A stretch of DNA of 64,000 nt from Paenibacillus sp. Soil750 (GCF_001428045.1 NZ_LMSD01000012.1:1006735-1070734); one strand, 5' to 3'. Shown: positions 8,998-18,397, counted from the stretch's first letter. The notes: generated by a model not told the origin, from the letters alone. A program made the numbers and translations.

Positions 8998-10344
8998 TTA
9001 TCCAAAAAATGTCGTATATAGCAAATAAGCGTTTAATCCCGCGATTAAAATGGCCACAAACCAACTCAATACCGCCATCCATTTCGGGATCACGAGCACA
9101 CCCATCTTTTTACGATCTGAAGTAAAAGTCACGAGCGGGATCACAGCAAAAGATAATTGTAAGGACAAAATAACCTGACTGAGAATGAGTAAATCCGTTG
9201 CTCCGCTTTCTCCGTAAATACCAATCACGATGACGGCAGGTATAATGGCAATTAACCGAGTAATCAACCGGCGCAGCCAAGGTGTTAGACGAATATTCAG
9301 AAATCCTTCCATGACGATCTGTCCGGCCAGTGTACCGGTAAGCGTCGAGTTCTGCCCAGATGCTAAGAGTGCAACGGCGAACAATATACTTGCTGCCCCT
9401 GTACCCAACATAGGTCCAAGGAGATGGTAAGCATCTTGAATTTCCGCAACTTCTTTCCCAGCTGAATGAAAAGCTGCCGCCGAAAGAATGAGAATCGCCG
9501 CGTTTACGAATAGCGCTAGCATCAGGGCAACTGTTGTATCAATGGTTGAGAATTTGATCGCTTCACGTTTAGCTTCAATCGTAGGTTCGATTTTACGCGT
9601 CTGAACGATGGATGAGTGCAAATACAAATTATGAGGCATGACCGTCGCACCTAGAATACCTAGGGCAATATATAACATGGCTGGATTCGTTACAATTTCA
9701 GTTGTTGGAATGAACCCTGCAGCTACAGCTGCAAATTCAGGTCGAGAGAAAATAAGTTCCATAATAAAACAAACCATAATCAGTGCAATTAAGCTAATAA
9801 CCATCGCTTCAATATAGCGAAAGCCTTTCTTCTGCAGCATAAGCACCAGAATAACATCTAATGCCGTCAGAATCACACCATAAATGAGTGGCAACCCGAA
9901 TAGTAACTGCAAAGCAATCGCGGCACCGATGACTTCAGCTAGATCACAAGCAGCGATCGCAAGCTCACACAGAAACCAAAGCACATAAGAAACAGGCTTA
10001 CTATAATGATCACGACAAGCTTGCGCCAAATCTCGACCAGTCACAATACCTAATCGACCAGACAAAGCCTGCAAAAGTATGGCCATAAGATTTGAAATTA
10101 AAATGACTGAAAGCAGTGTATATCCAAATTGGGAACCGCCAGCCAAGTCAGTCGCCCAGTTTCCGGGGTCCATATAACCGACAGCTACCAGATATCCTGG
10201 CCCCACGAAGGCAAGGAGCTTTCGGAAAAATCCAGCTTTTTTAGGGACTTTCATACTATGATGAACTTCAGGTAAACTTGGCGTAGAAGAATCTTTTCGC
10301 CATCCATTCGGTTCCTGATCCGGTTTTTTCATTGCAAACTCCAT
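8998..10344 (-). CDS. mntH: Nramp-family Mn2+/Fe2+ transporter MntH
   Basis: 448 residues with about 11 membrane helices after a polar N-terminus of 40 residues. The Nramp metal-binding motif [11 protein letters not shown] lies near residue 57, and the helix-6 signature [12 protein letters not shown] (Met-Pro-His) near residue 235. It imports divalent manganese by proton symport. ATG 10344 is preceded by AAGAAGG; ATG 10332 is a weaker alternative. The upstream region has three copies of a (C/T)TAGGGAAA-CTTTT-like element, probably MntR operators. Confidence 0.95.
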   Translation of the reverse strand: MEFAMKKPDQEPNGWRKDSSTPSLPEVHHSMKVPKKAGFFRKLLAFVGPGYLVAVGYMDPGNWATDLAGGSQFGYTLLSVILISNLMAILLQALSGRLGIVTGRDLAQACRDHYSKPVSYVLWFLCELAIAACDLAEVIGAAIALQLLFGLPLIYGVILTALDVILVLMLQKKGFRYIEAMVISLIALIMVCFIMELIFSRPEFAAVAAGFIPTTEIVTNPAMLYIALGILGATVMPHNLYLHSSIVQTRKIEPTIEAKREAIKFSTIDTTVALMLALFVNAAILILSAAAFHSAGKEVAEIQDAYHLLGPMLGTGAASILFAVALLASGQNSTLTGTLAGQIVMEGFLNIRLTPWLRRLITRLIAIIPAVIVIGIYGESGATDLLILSQVILSLQLSFAVIPLVTFTSDRKKMGVLVIPKWMAVLSWFVAILIAGLNAYLLYTTFFG

Positions 10345-10380
10345 AGCTTAACCCTTCTTTCGCAAGACCAATAATGTTGT

Positions 10381-10481
10381 TCTAGGGAAACTTTTATATG
10401 TAGTATACTACATAACCCCATCTTATGCTACAGGTAAACTTTTATGTTCCACCGAAATTATTTTTCCCTAGGGAAAGTTTT
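10381..10481 (-). promoter_or_regulatory. Three operator-like repeats upstream of mntH (putative MntR boxes)
   Basis: TCTAGGGAAACTTTT (10381-10395), CTACAGGTAAACTTTT (10428-10443) and CCTAGGGAAAGTTTT (10467-10481) share a core. The third is centred on the perfect palindrome TTTCCCTAGGGAAA (10463-10476). Their position around TATACT (minus strand, 10407-10402) in front of mntH, and similarity to the known TTTGCCTTAAGGAAA-type MntR site, suggest manganese-dependent repression. Confidence 0.55.
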
Positions 10482-10619
10482 GAGACAAGTTTTTCCACTT
10501 TCATAAGAGTGAGTAGATCCAATCTTTTAAGCATACCCTGCTCAGCAAAAATTCATAGGAATATTCGACTGGAAAAGAAGGATATTTGAAAGCATGGGCG
10601 AATACATTGAATAAGTTAT

Positions 10620-10646
10620 CTTTGTATATTCAATAAACAAACAAAG
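10620..10646. promoter_or_regulatory. Inverted repeat upstream of xylB, possible sugar-repressor operator
   Basis: CTTTGT and ACAAAG arms with a 15-bp AT-rich spacer, 50 bp before the xylulokinase start. The GTTTGTTT-like right arm recalls XylR (ROK) operators, but the match is loose. Confidence 0.3.
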
Positions 10647-10694
10647 AATATCGAAGAAATAACCCTAATTCATTATAAAAAGGATGATCTCATC

Positions 10695-12230
10695 ATGGCT
10701 TATTTTATGGGTTTAGATTTAGGTACTTCTGCCATTAAATGCATTCTAGTGGATGAAGCTGGTACGGTTATCGGCTCACATTCTGCCCAATATCCGCTGC
10801 AACAACCACATCCAGGTTGGGCTGAGCAGCATCCTGAAGATTGGTGGAATGCCACGATTGCAGGCATACAAGGGCTCTTGGCTAGCACGGGCGTGTCGAG
10901 CGATGCTGTAGCTGGTATTGGCTTCTCCGGCCAGATGCACGGGTCGGTCTTCCTCGACGAGGCGCAGCAGGTCATCCGGCCTGCGCTGCTCTGGTGCGAT
11001 CAGCGCACCGCGGAGCAATGCGCTTACATCGAGGCGACCGTCGGCGAAGCCGAGCTCGGCCGCCTCACAGGCAATCGGGCGCTGACCGGCTTCACCGCGC
11101 CCAAGCTCCTCTGGCTCCGGCAGCATGAGCCGGAGCACTACGCACGCGTTCGGCATCTGTTGCTGCCGAAGGACTACGTCAGGCTGCGCCTGACGGGTGC
11201 GTTCGGCATGGACATGGCCGACGCCAGTGGCACGTTGCTGCTCGATGTAGCCAATCGCAGCTGGTCTCAAACCGTCGCTGAGCGGTTAGAGATCCCGCTC
11301 GAGTGGCTGCCGCCGCTCTATGAGTCCGGGGACATTGCCGGGCATTTGCTGCCAGAGGCAGCAGCGCTCACCGGCTTAGTCCCAGGCACTCCGATCGTTG
11401 TCGGCGGTGGCGACCAAGCTTGCGGCGCCGTTGGTGTTGGCGTCGTCCGCCAAGGCATCGCCTCGGTGGCGCTCGGCACTTCTGGTGTCGTCTTCGTCCA
11501 TGACGACACCTACCAAGTGGATGAAGCGTACCGACTTCATTCCTTCTGTCACGGCGTGCCGGGCAAGTGGCACCGCATGGGCGTCATGCTCGCGGCTGGC
11601 GGCTCATTCCAGTGGTGGCGCAATCACTTTGCCAGTGAAGAGCTTGCACGCGCTGAGCAAGAAGGCAAAGATGTGTACGAAATTCTGACAGCAGAAGCTG
11701 CTACAGCACCACTTGGTAGTGAAGGTTTGTTGTTCCTTCCTTATTTATCCGGGGAACGTACGCCACATCCAGATCCAAAAGCACGCGGTGCCTTCATCGG
11801 GCTTAATCTAAGACACGAGAAAGCACATTTGACCCGCGCTGTACTTGAAGGTATCACCTTCGGACTTCGTGATTCTATGGAATTGATTCGTGAATCCGGG
11901 ATCGAAGTTACGGAGCTTCGTGTAAACGGGGGCGGAGCTAGAAGTCCTTTCTGGCGTCAAATGATCGCTGACATTTTCGGAATTCCCGTTGTGACGGTCA
12001 ATTCAACGGATGGCCCAGCGTATGGCGCAGCAATCATGGCTGCATCAGGCGTACTTCAAGTTGATATTACGAAATTATGCGAAGATTGGATTGAAGTCAC
12101 TAATCGTGTAGAACCTAATCCAGCTAACCAACTCAAATATGAAGCGTACTATAAAGTGTATCGCAGCCTTTATCCTACATTACAAAGCACGTTCCACCAA
12201 TTGACTGATTTAGCAGATACAATTAACTAA
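10695..12230 (+). CDS. xylB: Xylulokinase (FGGY family)
   Basis: 511 residues. It phosphorylates D-xylulose to xylulose 5-phosphate for the pentose phosphate pathway. Both FGGY domains are seen: the N-terminal GLDLGTSAIK phosphate-1 loop, FSGQMHGSVFLD near residue 80, VGGGDQACGAVGVG in the middle and NGGGARSPFWRQ plus GPAYGAAIMAA in the C-terminal ATP-binding half. ATG 10695 follows AAAAAGGATGA. No xylA or xylR is adjacent. The middle (about 10905-11650) is much richer in G and C than both ends of the same gene. Confidence 0.93.
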   Translation: MAYFMGLDLGTSAIKCILVDEAGTVIGSHSAQYPLQQPHPGWAEQHPEDWWNATIAGIQGLLASTGVSSDAVAGIGFSGQMHGSVFLDEAQQVIRPALLWCDQRTAEQCAYIEATVGEAELGRLTGNRALTGFTAPKLLWLRQHEPEHYARVRHLLLPKDYVRLRLTGAFGMDMADASGTLLLDVANRSWSQTVAERLEIPLEWLPPLYESGDIAGHLLPEAAALTGLVPGTPIVVGGGDQACGAVGVGVVRQGIASVALGTSGVVFVHDDTYQVDEAYRLHSFCHGVPGKWHRMGVMLAAGGSFQWWRNHFASEELARAEQEGKDVYEILTAEAATAPLGSEGLLFLPYLSGERTPHPDPKARGAFIGLNLRHEKAHLTRAVLEGITFGLRDSMELIRESGIEVTELRVNGGGARSPFWRQMIADIFGIPVVTVNSTDGPAYGAAIMAASGVLQVDITKLCEDWIEVTNRVEPNPANQLKYEAYYKVYRSLYPTLQSTFHQLTDLADTIN

Positions 12231-12317
12231 GCCGCCAATCTTGGACGGACTCGTTTAGCTTGAACGAATATTATAATGATGCTAGCAAATGGTTGCATCA
12301 ATCTTAATATCCAATTA

Positions 12318-12341
12318 ACCACCCTCGGGTGGTCTTTTTTT
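12318..12341 (+). terminator. Terminator after xylB
   Basis: ACCACCC-TC-GGGTGGT hairpin followed by CTTTTTTT. Confidence 0.9.
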
Positions 12342-12385
12342 GTGAGTAGCGAGATATTTTCATGTCATCTCCTATGAAGCCGCTC

Positions 12386-12582
12386 ACTCTAGCTCCCCCA
12401 TTGGATATATCCAGTAAAAACTTCGTACTCTGCCCAAATTAGCTCCCTACATTGGATAAATCCAGTAAAGTCACTTGATTCTGGCCTAAAATATTGCATA
12501 AATGAAGATTTGAATGGAATTATCCAATCAAATCGATAATTTAACTTGTTTAATGGGTTTTTCACTGGATTTATCCATTGAA
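12386..12582. repeat. Intergenic repeat units of the TAGCT...TCCA type
   Basis: Two direct units (about 12386-12418 and 12437-12470) share TAGCTCC-C-ATTGGATAAATCCAGTAAA. A third in inverted orientation is at 12561-12580 (CACTGGATTTATCCATT) and a degenerate one near 12513-12530. Related units occur at 43866-43998 and 58449-58655. No open reading frame with coding character is present. Confidence 0.65.
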
Positions 12583-12605
12583 CTGATTTGGCGGGGATGG
12601 GGGCG

Positions 12606-12695
12606 GGGTCAAGTTCAGGTTCAGGTTCAGATTCAGATTCAGACTCAGACTCAGACTCAGGTTCAGACTCAGGGTCAGGTTCGGCTTCGGAGGCG
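12606..12695. repeat. Degenerate hexanucleotide tandem tract
   Basis: About 14 imperfect copies of GGTTCA / GATTCA / GACTCA in a row, drifting from one variant to the next. It lies between the repeat units and the 6S RNA terminator. The frames through it encode only Q-V/Q-I or S/L-rich filler, so I do not call a gene. Confidence 0.8.
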
Positions 12696-12735
12696 ATTCG
12701 GCTCTAGATTCAGCTTTCCCCCTCTTCCCGAAACA

Positions 12736-12784
12736 ATAAAAAAAAGGTTGAGCAGGCATGATGCCTGTTCAACCTCTTTTTTAT
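12736..12784. terminator. Bidirectional terminator at the 3' end of the 6S RNA gene
   Basis: GGTTGAGCAGGC / GCCTGTTCAACC stem (12746-12774) flanked by an A-run on the left and T-run on the right. On the minus strand it follows the 6S RNA closing stem immediately. Confidence 0.9.
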
Positions 12785-12974
12785 TCGAAGAAACCCGCCT
12801 ATGCCGTCCGGTTTTGGTGCTTCAAACCCGCTCTCGCAGGTGGGTGTCCGCAGACGTGTATTTGAGGTCCCCTTTCGAGGGCATGTCAGCCACACTTCAA
12901 TATAGGTCTCCCTAGAAACAGTCATTGGTTTAAAACAACTTAAAACCGTTACGAGCATCGCAGATTTCTTCTGT
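12785..12974 (-). ncRNA. ssrS: 6S RNA
   Basis: A roughly 190-nt RNA transcribed leftwards. The two ends form a long closing stem: GAAGAAATCTGCGATGC near the 5' end pairs with GGCATAGGCGGGTTTCTTC at the 3' end, allowing G-U pairs. Inside are CGTAACGGTTTT and AAAACCGGACGGCAT, matching the 6S architecture in which small asymmetric loops border a large central bubble, and an apical arm ending in CCCTCGAAAGGG. Own promoter and terminator are present. 6S RNA binds the housekeeping RNA polymerase holoenzyme as a promoter mimic. Identification is by structure and motif, not by covariance search. Confidence 0.78.
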
Positions 12975-12980
12975 TTTCTT

Positions 12981-13009
12981 ATTATAGATCCTACCTCGCT
13001 GATAATCAA
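12981..13009 (-). promoter_or_regulatory. Sigma-A promoter of the 6S RNA gene
   Basis: On the minus strand TTGATT (13009-13004), a 17-bp spacer and TATAAT (12986-12981), placing the transcription start near 12974. Confidence 0.75.
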
Positions 13010-13018
13010 CTGGAAGGA

Positions 13019-13855
13019 TTAATCTTTAGTCTTGTCATTCTCATCTTTTTTATGCAAGCTAATCGGAGATTCATTAACTTCGCTCTCACTCGCTTCATCA
13101 TTGCCTTCTTCAGCTGCTTCGGCTTCAGCAAGTCGCTGCTGTTCCTTCTCTTCCAGCTCCTGTTGTTTCGTCTGAAGCTTCGTAAAGCTTCGGTTAAACT
13201 GCCAGAAGGAGAACGTTGCAACAATTGCACCCATGAAGAACACGACTAAGAAGAAATTGAACTTCGTTAAGCAAATATAAACAATAACACCATTACAAAT
13301 GAGCAATACAATCGAATTGATAGGATTGCCAATTGTAATTAAAATTGAATTTTTAACAATTTGAAAAATCTTCATGTGCAAATGAACGATAATGGAGAAG
13401 AAATTAAACAAAGCAATAATCATGATCACGGTGAAAGCAATAAAAAGAACGGCTAGTACTTTCAACGAGCTGCCTTGCTTCAAATAGAAGAAATAGTTCA
13501 CAGCAATAATAACAAAGATTAGTACAAAGAATATACCGCCAAGCATACTTTGCAAATAGTTTTCTTTGTATCCACGGAAAAATGTTTTTAACAACGGAAC
13601 ATCTTCTTCTCCAGTCACCCATTTCCTAGCCACCGCAAACATAGCTGTTGTCGCAGGAAATAAAGTAAACGGTGCCAAAATTGCAAGAATCGGCAGCGTA
13701 GCTTTCAAAGCGTCCGGCGTTTGACTCACTAACCCCATAAAGAGGAAAAAGAATACCGGAATCGAACAAAGCATCCAAAGTAAATTGATAACGGATAACC
13801 GCATAATCCACTCCGATATTCTGTACAGTCCTCCCATAACTCCCTTAAACTCCAA
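13019..13855 (-). CDS. DUF624 (YesL-like) membrane protein
   Basis: 278 residues. About five or six membrane helices fill residues 15-210, and the N-terminus (MGGLYRISEWIMRLSVINLLWMLCSIPV region) is the DUF624/YesL signature. The C-terminal 65 residues are an acidic coiled coil rich in E, Q and A, longer than in typical YesL. The family is uncharacterised and often sits in carbohydrate-utilisation loci. TTG 13855 follows AAGGAGG at spacing 8. The 6S RNA gene begins 45 bp after its stop. Confidence 0.8.
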   Translation of the reverse strand: MEFKGVMGGLYRISEWIMRLSVINLLWMLCSIPVFFFLFMGLVSQTPDALKATLPILAILAPFTLFPATTAMFAVARKWVTGEEDVPLLKTFFRGYKENYLQSMLGGIFFVLIFVIIAVNYFFYLKQGSSLKVLAVLFIAFTVIMIIALFNFFSIIVHLHMKIFQIVKNSILITIGNPINSIVLLICNGVIVYICLTKFNFFLVVFFMGAIVATFSFWQFNRSFTKLQTKQQELEEKEQQRLAEAEAAEEGNDEASESEVNESPISLHKKDENDKTKD

Positions 13856-14058
13856 AACTGCTTCCTCCTTAGCGTTTCCTTCAGGAAACTTTCTACGTTG
13901 TTAACTGCTGACATGATGATAGCATGTCTTAATTGTATATATACTCAATTATAGCCTATTTTTCATCATATAGGTAGCCGTCTAGTCGTTATAGGTTCTT
14001 TTACATAATATAGTATTGTCTAATCGTACCACCAATCATTATTCAGGAGGTTGATACC

Positions 14059-14145
14059 ATGTCTCATCCAGTTGGAACATCCGCAGGTGCTATTTTGGTG
14101 CTTTTCATTTTGTTAGTTATCATCACTAGCTCATTTGTTATTTAA
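14059..14145 (+). CDS. YjcZ-like small hydrophobic (sporulation) protein
   Basis: A 28-residue peptide, MSHPVGTSAGAILVLFILLV..., with a strong AGGAGG 8 bases before ATG 14059. A short polar N-terminus followed by one membrane helix is the form of the YjcZ family of small sporulation-associated peptides in Bacillales. It is a stand-alone unit ended by a perfect terminator. Confidence 0.75.
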   Translation: MSHPVGTSAGAILVLFILLVIITSSFVI

Positions 14146-14160
14146 TCCATATACAACTTG

Positions 14161-14195
14161 AAAAAGGCGGAGATCCTTAGGATCTCCGCCTTTTT
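14161..14195. terminator. Bidirectional terminator between the YjcZ-like gene and cshA
   Basis: Perfect hairpin AAAAAGGCGGAGATCC-TTAG-GATCTCCGCCTTTTT. Confidence 0.95.
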
Positions 14196-14206
14196 AGTGC
14201 TGTAAC

Positions 14207-15832
14207 TTATTTATTTACAAGTGTATCTTCACTTTTGCGCGGCGCTCTGGAACGATCACGATTTCCGGAGTTGTTGCTTCCGTATTCGCGGTTTCTCGAA
14301 GTTGAGCTGCTTCCGCCTTCTCTGTTTGAACCGTAATCTCTGCTATCCTTACGCGGGTAACGTGAGCCACCGCTTGAGGAATTGCCTGATCCTGAACCTG
14401 ATCCACCGTAACCGCCGCCACCTTGACGACGATCGCTTGAACCTGATCCTGAACCGTATCCACCGCCAACACGTCTACCGGAGCTGCGAACATCGAATTT
14501 CTTCTTTCTTGCACGAATCGGATCTTCTGGTGTCAGTTCAATATTCAGATCTTTCTTGTCTCCAGTAAGAAGCTTCATCGCTGCTGCAAGCAAGTTAACG
14601 GAATCGTATTGCTCAAGCATTTGAATAGCTAGGCCTTTAAATTCGGAATGCTCTTCTTTTTGAAGCATATCCAAAATACGCTCAGCTGTCATTTTTTGTT
14701 TACCTTCTACCGCTTCTGCAACGCTTGGCAAAGGTTTTTTGTTGATTTTATGGCGTGTAACCTTCTCAATAAAGTGAAGGTGATCAATTTCTCGTGGTGT
14801 TACGAAAGTCCAAGCAGTACCTTCTTTACCTGCACGACCTGTACGGCCGATACGGTGAACGTAGCTCTCTGGATCTTGTGGAAGGTCAAAGTTGATAACG
14901 TGAGTAACACCTGATACATCAAGTCCACGAGCAGCAACGTCAGTTGCTACTAAAACATCAATACTGCCATCACGGAATTTTCTCATAACATTATCGCGTT
15001 GATTTTGGGACAAGTCACCATGAAGTCCTTCAGCAGCATAACCTCTTTTTTGAAGAGCTTCTGCCAACTCATCTACCCGACGCTTCGTGCGTCCGAAAAT
15101 AATTGCTAGGTCTGGTGCTTCCATGTCGATCAAACGGCTAAGTGCTTCAAACTTTTGTTTCTCATGCAATTCAATGTAAGCTTGCTCGATCAAAGGAGCG
15201 CTCACTTGTTTCGGGATTACCGAAACGTGCTCTGGATTAGTAAGGAATTGTTGAGCCAATTTCTGAATGTTAGTCGGCATAGTTGCAGAGAACAACATTG
15301 TGTGACGTTCTGCTGGAACTAATTTAAGAATAGATTGGATATCATCCATGAAGCCCATATCAAGCATTTCATCCGCTTCATCCAAAATAACCGTTTGAAC
15401 ATCATCAAGCTTGATTGTTTTGCGGTTAATATGGTCAAGAAGACGTCCTGGTGTTCCGATAATGATTTGTGGTTTCTTTTTCAATGCGCGGATTTGTTTA
15501 ACGATATCCTGTCCACCGTAAATTGGCAAAGAACGAATGCCTTTGAAACGACCGAGTTTTTCAATCTCTTCCGCAACCTGAATGGCAAGTTCCCGTGTTG
15601 GACACATGATTAGAGCCGAAATGCGCTCTTCTTTTACATTGATTTTGTTAACTAGCGGAATACCGAATGCTGCCGTTTTCCCAGTTCCTGTTTGTGCTTG
15701 CCCGATCAAATCACGGCCATCCATGGCCAATGGTATTGTTTTCTCTTGAATTGGTGTGGACTCTTCAAAGCCCATTTCCGTAATCGCACGTAGTACCGAT
15801 GCGTCTAAACCAAACTCCTGAAATGTTTTCAA
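14207..15832 (-). CDS. cshA: DEAD-box RNA helicase CshA
   Basis: 541 residues. All helicase motifs are readable: Q motif (F-GFEESTPIQEKTIP), motif I AQTGTGKT, Ia PTRELAIQ, GG, Ib TPGRL, II DEAD, III SAT, IV IIFGRTK, V TDVAARGLD and VI HRIGRTGR. A CshA-type dimerisation region follows, then a low-complexity tail of about 100 residues rich in G, S, R and Y typical of RNA-binding tails. CshA unwinds RNA in cold adaptation, ribosome assembly and the RNA degradosome. TTG 15832 has AAAGGAG upstream; a TATAAT near 15990 implies a leader of about 150 nt. Confidence 0.94.
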   Translation of the reverse strand: MKTFQEFGLDASVLRAITEMGFEESTPIQEKTIPLAMDGRDLIGQAQTGTGKTAAFGIPLVNKINVKEERISALIMCPTRELAIQVAEEIEKLGRFKGIRSLPIYGGQDIVKQIRALKKKPQIIIGTPGRLLDHINRKTIKLDDVQTVILDEADEMLDMGFMDDIQSILKLVPAERHTMLFSATMPTNIQKLAQQFLTNPEHVSVIPKQVSAPLIEQAYIELHEKQKFEALSRLIDMEAPDLAIIFGRTKRRVDELAEALQKRGYAAEGLHGDLSQNQRDNVMRKFRDGSIDVLVATDVAARGLDVSGVTHVINFDLPQDPESYVHRIGRTGRAGKEGTAWTFVTPREIDHLHFIEKVTRHKINKKPLPSVAEAVEGKQKMTAERILDMLQKEEHSEFKGLAIQMLEQYDSVNLLAAAMKLLTGDKKDLNIELTPEDPIRARKKKFDVRSSGRRVGGGYGSGSGSSDRRQGGGGYGGSGSGSGNSSSGGSRYPRKDSRDYGSNREGGSSSTSRNREYGSNNSGNRDRSRAPRKSEDTLVNK

Positions 15833-16117
15833 ATAAATTCAATCTCCTTTTGTACAGGGCAGGCTAATGCCTTGTATCTTTTTTACCCTTAAGTACGACT
15901 TCCTATCCGTCTCTATAGTTTCTTGGTGGAATACACTTTCGATTCGTCATCTTCCATGATCCAACTGGCCGCCCTTAAGAACATCTAAAATATTATAGCA
16001 CAGGTGGTACACACATTGCCAGTGGCTACTTTTAACGACTCGAACGAAACCGAATGAATAAGCAACTCGTATTAAAGGGGAGAACAATAAAACGGAATCG
16101 TACAGAGGAGAGTTTCT

Positions 16118-16654
16118 ATGTCCATATTTAAACGTGTCAGCAACATTCTTCGCAGTAACAAGGAGCAGCCACCTGCTGCCGCATCCGTAGGTAATCCGCT
16201 AGAAGTCGCGCGTGTTGGCGATATTGTCAATGTAGACTTAGAGGAATATGTCATCTCCGGTAAAGTCATATATTTTGACCGCGGCTTTGAGCCGCATCGC
16301 TATGCTTATTATCTACAAAGCGGTAAAAATATTCAGTGCTTGATTGTGGAAAAAGGCAGAACCTATGATTGCTTCTTATGTAGTTTTATTGAAGGAGCTC
16401 TAGATGATCCCAATGATGTGCCTACCCGATTAGAATTGGACGGAGATGTCACTTTCGATCTGGAATTTCATCGCAATGACGTCTCACGGACAGAAGGCAA
16501 CACCGATTTCCGCAGCGGCGATGATATCATCTTCTGGCGTTATTTCGGACCGGACCAGCGCTTCTTTTTCCTTCAATGGCAGGATGGTAAATTCGTTGCC
16601 CTAGAAGGCGAGCGCACACCAGGCAACCAAATTAAATTTTTGAGAAATTTTTGA
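16118..16654 (+). CDS. DUF4178 domain protein
   Basis: 178 residues, soluble. From residue 25 on it shows the beta-rich DUF4178 pattern: VGDIVNVDLEEYVISGKVIYF, then YYLQSGKN and later FWRYFGPDQRFFFLQWQDG. Function is unknown. DUF4178 genes usually occur with DUF4247, DUF350 and a spermidine-synthase-like gene; only the DUF4247 partner is present here, 79 bp downstream on the same strand. ATG 16118 follows AGAGGAGAG. Confidence 0.8.
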   Translation: MSIFKRVSNILRSNKEQPPAAASVGNPLEVARVGDIVNVDLEEYVISGKVIYFDRGFEPHRYAYYLQSGKNIQCLIVEKGRTYDCFLCSFIEGALDDPNDVPTRLELDGDVTFDLEFHRNDVSRTEGNTDFRSGDDIIFWRYFGPDQRFFFLQWQDGKFVALEGERTPGNQIKFLRNF

Positions 16655-16733
16655 TATCGACACTGATGACGATACAGCTATGTTATCATGGAAGCATGTT
16701 TCGGAAACACCCTGAAAGGAGGACTACCAGACA

Positions 16734-17426
16734 ATGAAGAAATGGACTTCATGGCTTTCCTTCATACTTATTATCGCTCTTCTTACCGCATGTGGCGCAG
16801 ATGCCGGACGTTATATCAAGGATGAATATCCGTTAGTAAGCGTTGATGGCAAGGGAACCACGATGTCTAAGGTTTACTCAGTTGAAGGCAAGAATGTACC
16901 CACAGTTGCGAATGAACTGGCTGCCAAAGAAACCCCCAAAGAGAAGAGTAAGGAATCTGAGGATCAGATGTTCCTTGTGTATAAGGACAAGGTTATCAAT
17001 ATCCAGAAAGATCCAAGTGATAGTAAGAATACATTAGTCCAACTCGATAGCATTGAATATGCCAAGAGCCATTATGACTCCTCCTTCTTGCAAGGATATT
17101 TAACCGCCTCGCTGCTTCAATCTATATTTGGTGGCGGTTGGAATAACAATAGAGGATCTTCTTATGACTACCGCGGCTACACAAAAACGCCGAATTATAA
17201 GGCTACAACACCGACTACAGGTTCAACCAAGGAGACGAAGCCAACTACATCCGATCGGACGGGTGGTTTCACGAGTGGTGCAGCAAATCCAAGCTCTGGA
17301 AGCTCCTCAACGGCGCGTAAGAATGATGGTTCAACTCCTAATAAAGTAACGAAGCCAACAACTAGTAAACCGAGTACGAGCAAGCCAAGTACGACCAAGA
17401 AAACCGGCTCCTTTAAGCGCCGATAA
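16734..17426 (+). CDS. DUF4247 family lipoprotein
   Basis: 230 residues with a lipoprotein signal peptide ending LLTAC (lipid-modified Cys 20). Residues 25-125 form the DUF4247 region (GRYIKDEYPLVSV, DQMFLVYKD, YLTASLLQSIFGGGW). The last 90 residues are a disordered T-, S-, P- and K-rich tail with TSKPST-type repeats, likely spanning the wall. It is expected on the outer face of the membrane. Start ATG 16734 follows AAAGGAGG. Its partner is the DUF4178 gene upstream. Confidence 0.82.
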   Translation: MKKWTSWLSFILIIALLTACGADAGRYIKDEYPLVSVDGKGTTMSKVYSVEGKNVPTVANELAAKETPKEKSKESEDQMFLVYKDKVINIQKDPSDSKNTLVQLDSIEYAKSHYDSSFLQGYLTASLLQSIFGGGWNNNRGSSYDYRGYTKTPNYKATTPTTGSTKETKPTTSDRTGGFTSGAANPSSGSSSTARKNDGSTPNKVTKPTTSKPSTSKPSTTKKTGSFKRR

Positions 17427-17437
17427 ATTTCATCCAC

Positions 17438-17472
17438 AAGCTGCTGTCCATCTATTGGACACAGCTTTTTTT
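17438..17472 (+). terminator. Terminator after the DUF4247 gene
   Basis: AAGCTG-C-TGTCC / GGACA-CAGCTT hairpin followed by seven T. Confidence 0.88.
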
Positions 17473-17575
17473 ATGCAATTCGAATTAATTGTCCACTGTC
17501 TAAATAATGATTGCAGTTTTATAAGAATGAATTATACTTGCAATATGCTGCATACTATTTTAGAGGTGATTTGTT

Positions 17576-18397
17576 TTGAAAAAGGCGCTAGATGTTCTAA
17601 TCATTCTAGTTGGCGCACTGCTTGTCGCGGTCGGCTTCAATATGTTTCTCATTCCCCATCAGCTGCTTAGCGGTGGCGTTTCAGGTATTGCCATGATTAT
17701 TGGTTATTTTACAGATTACAATATCGGATTTCTTTACTTATTGTTTAACATGCCACTTATGATTTGGGGACTCGTCTCCATTGGTAAACGTTTCATCATG
17801 ATCAGCGTTGCCTCTGTCGTCTTAACCACTTGGATGATGCAACTCATTCCTATGAACTTCGTAGCCAAAGATTCCATGTTAGGTGCTGTTTTTGGTGGCG
17901 TCCTCATTGGTATTGGCAGCGGAATCACACTACGCATTGGGGGATCCAGCGGTGGGTTTGACATTGTCGGTCTGATTTTAACACGGAAATACGACTTTCC
18001 TCTTGGCACCATTTTATCCTCGATGAACGGGATTGTTATCGTCGCTCTCGGCTATTTCAAAGATAATTGGGACCTTGCATTATTTTCAATGTTAGCAATA
18101 TTCATTAGCGGGAAAACTGTTGATATGATACATATCCGCCATATTAAAGTAACCGCGTTCATTGTAACGAAGCATAAGGATGCCATAATTAATAAGCTGC
18201 TCATGATCCCGAGAGGGGTAACACTTATTAAAACGGAAGGTGCCTATACGAAGCAGCAGCATGATATGTTGATGACGGTTACGACGCGATATGAACTCGT
18301 GGAATTAAAGCGAATTATTAAAGAGATTGACCCGAAAGCGTTCGTGAATATCGTGGAAACGGTTGGTGTTGTTGGGGAATTTCGAAAGCCCAAATGA
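17576..18397 (+). CDS. YitT family membrane protein (DUF161/DUF2179)
   Basis: 273 residues. Five or six membrane helices in the first 190 residues carry the YitT signatures NMFLIPHQLLSGGVSGIAM and RIGGSSGGFDIVG. The last 85 residues form the soluble DUF2179 domain (RGVTLIKTEGAYTKQQHDML). The family is widespread in Firmicutes; function is not established. TTG 17576 is preceded by TAGAGGTGA at good spacing. Confidence 0.9.
   Translation: MKKALDVLIILVGALLVAVGFNMFLIPHQLLSGGVSGIAMIIGYFTDYNIGFLYLLFNMPLMIWGLVSIGKRFIMISVASVVLTTWMMQLIPMNFVAKDSMLGAVFGGVLIGIGSGITLRIGGSSGGFDIVGLILTRKYDFPLGTILSSMNGIVIVALGYFKDNWDLALFSMLAIFISGKTVDMIHIRHIKVTAFIVTKHKDAIINKLLMIPRGVTLIKTEGAYTKQQHDMLMTVTTRYELVELKRIIKEIDPKAFVNIVETVGVVGEFRKPK

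Noticed and set aside
10776..11270. Long minus-strand frame within xylB
   Set aside because: A shadow frame caused by the GC-rich part of xylB; no homology-like features.
12514..12915. Open frames through the GGTTCA tract on both strands
   Set aside because: They exist only because the hexamer repeat lacks stops, run across the 6S terminator, and have no ribosome sites.
12710..13009. A 99-codon minus-strand frame across the 6S region
   Set aside because: The stretch folds as 6S RNA with its own promoter and terminator; the putative protein would start within the promoter.
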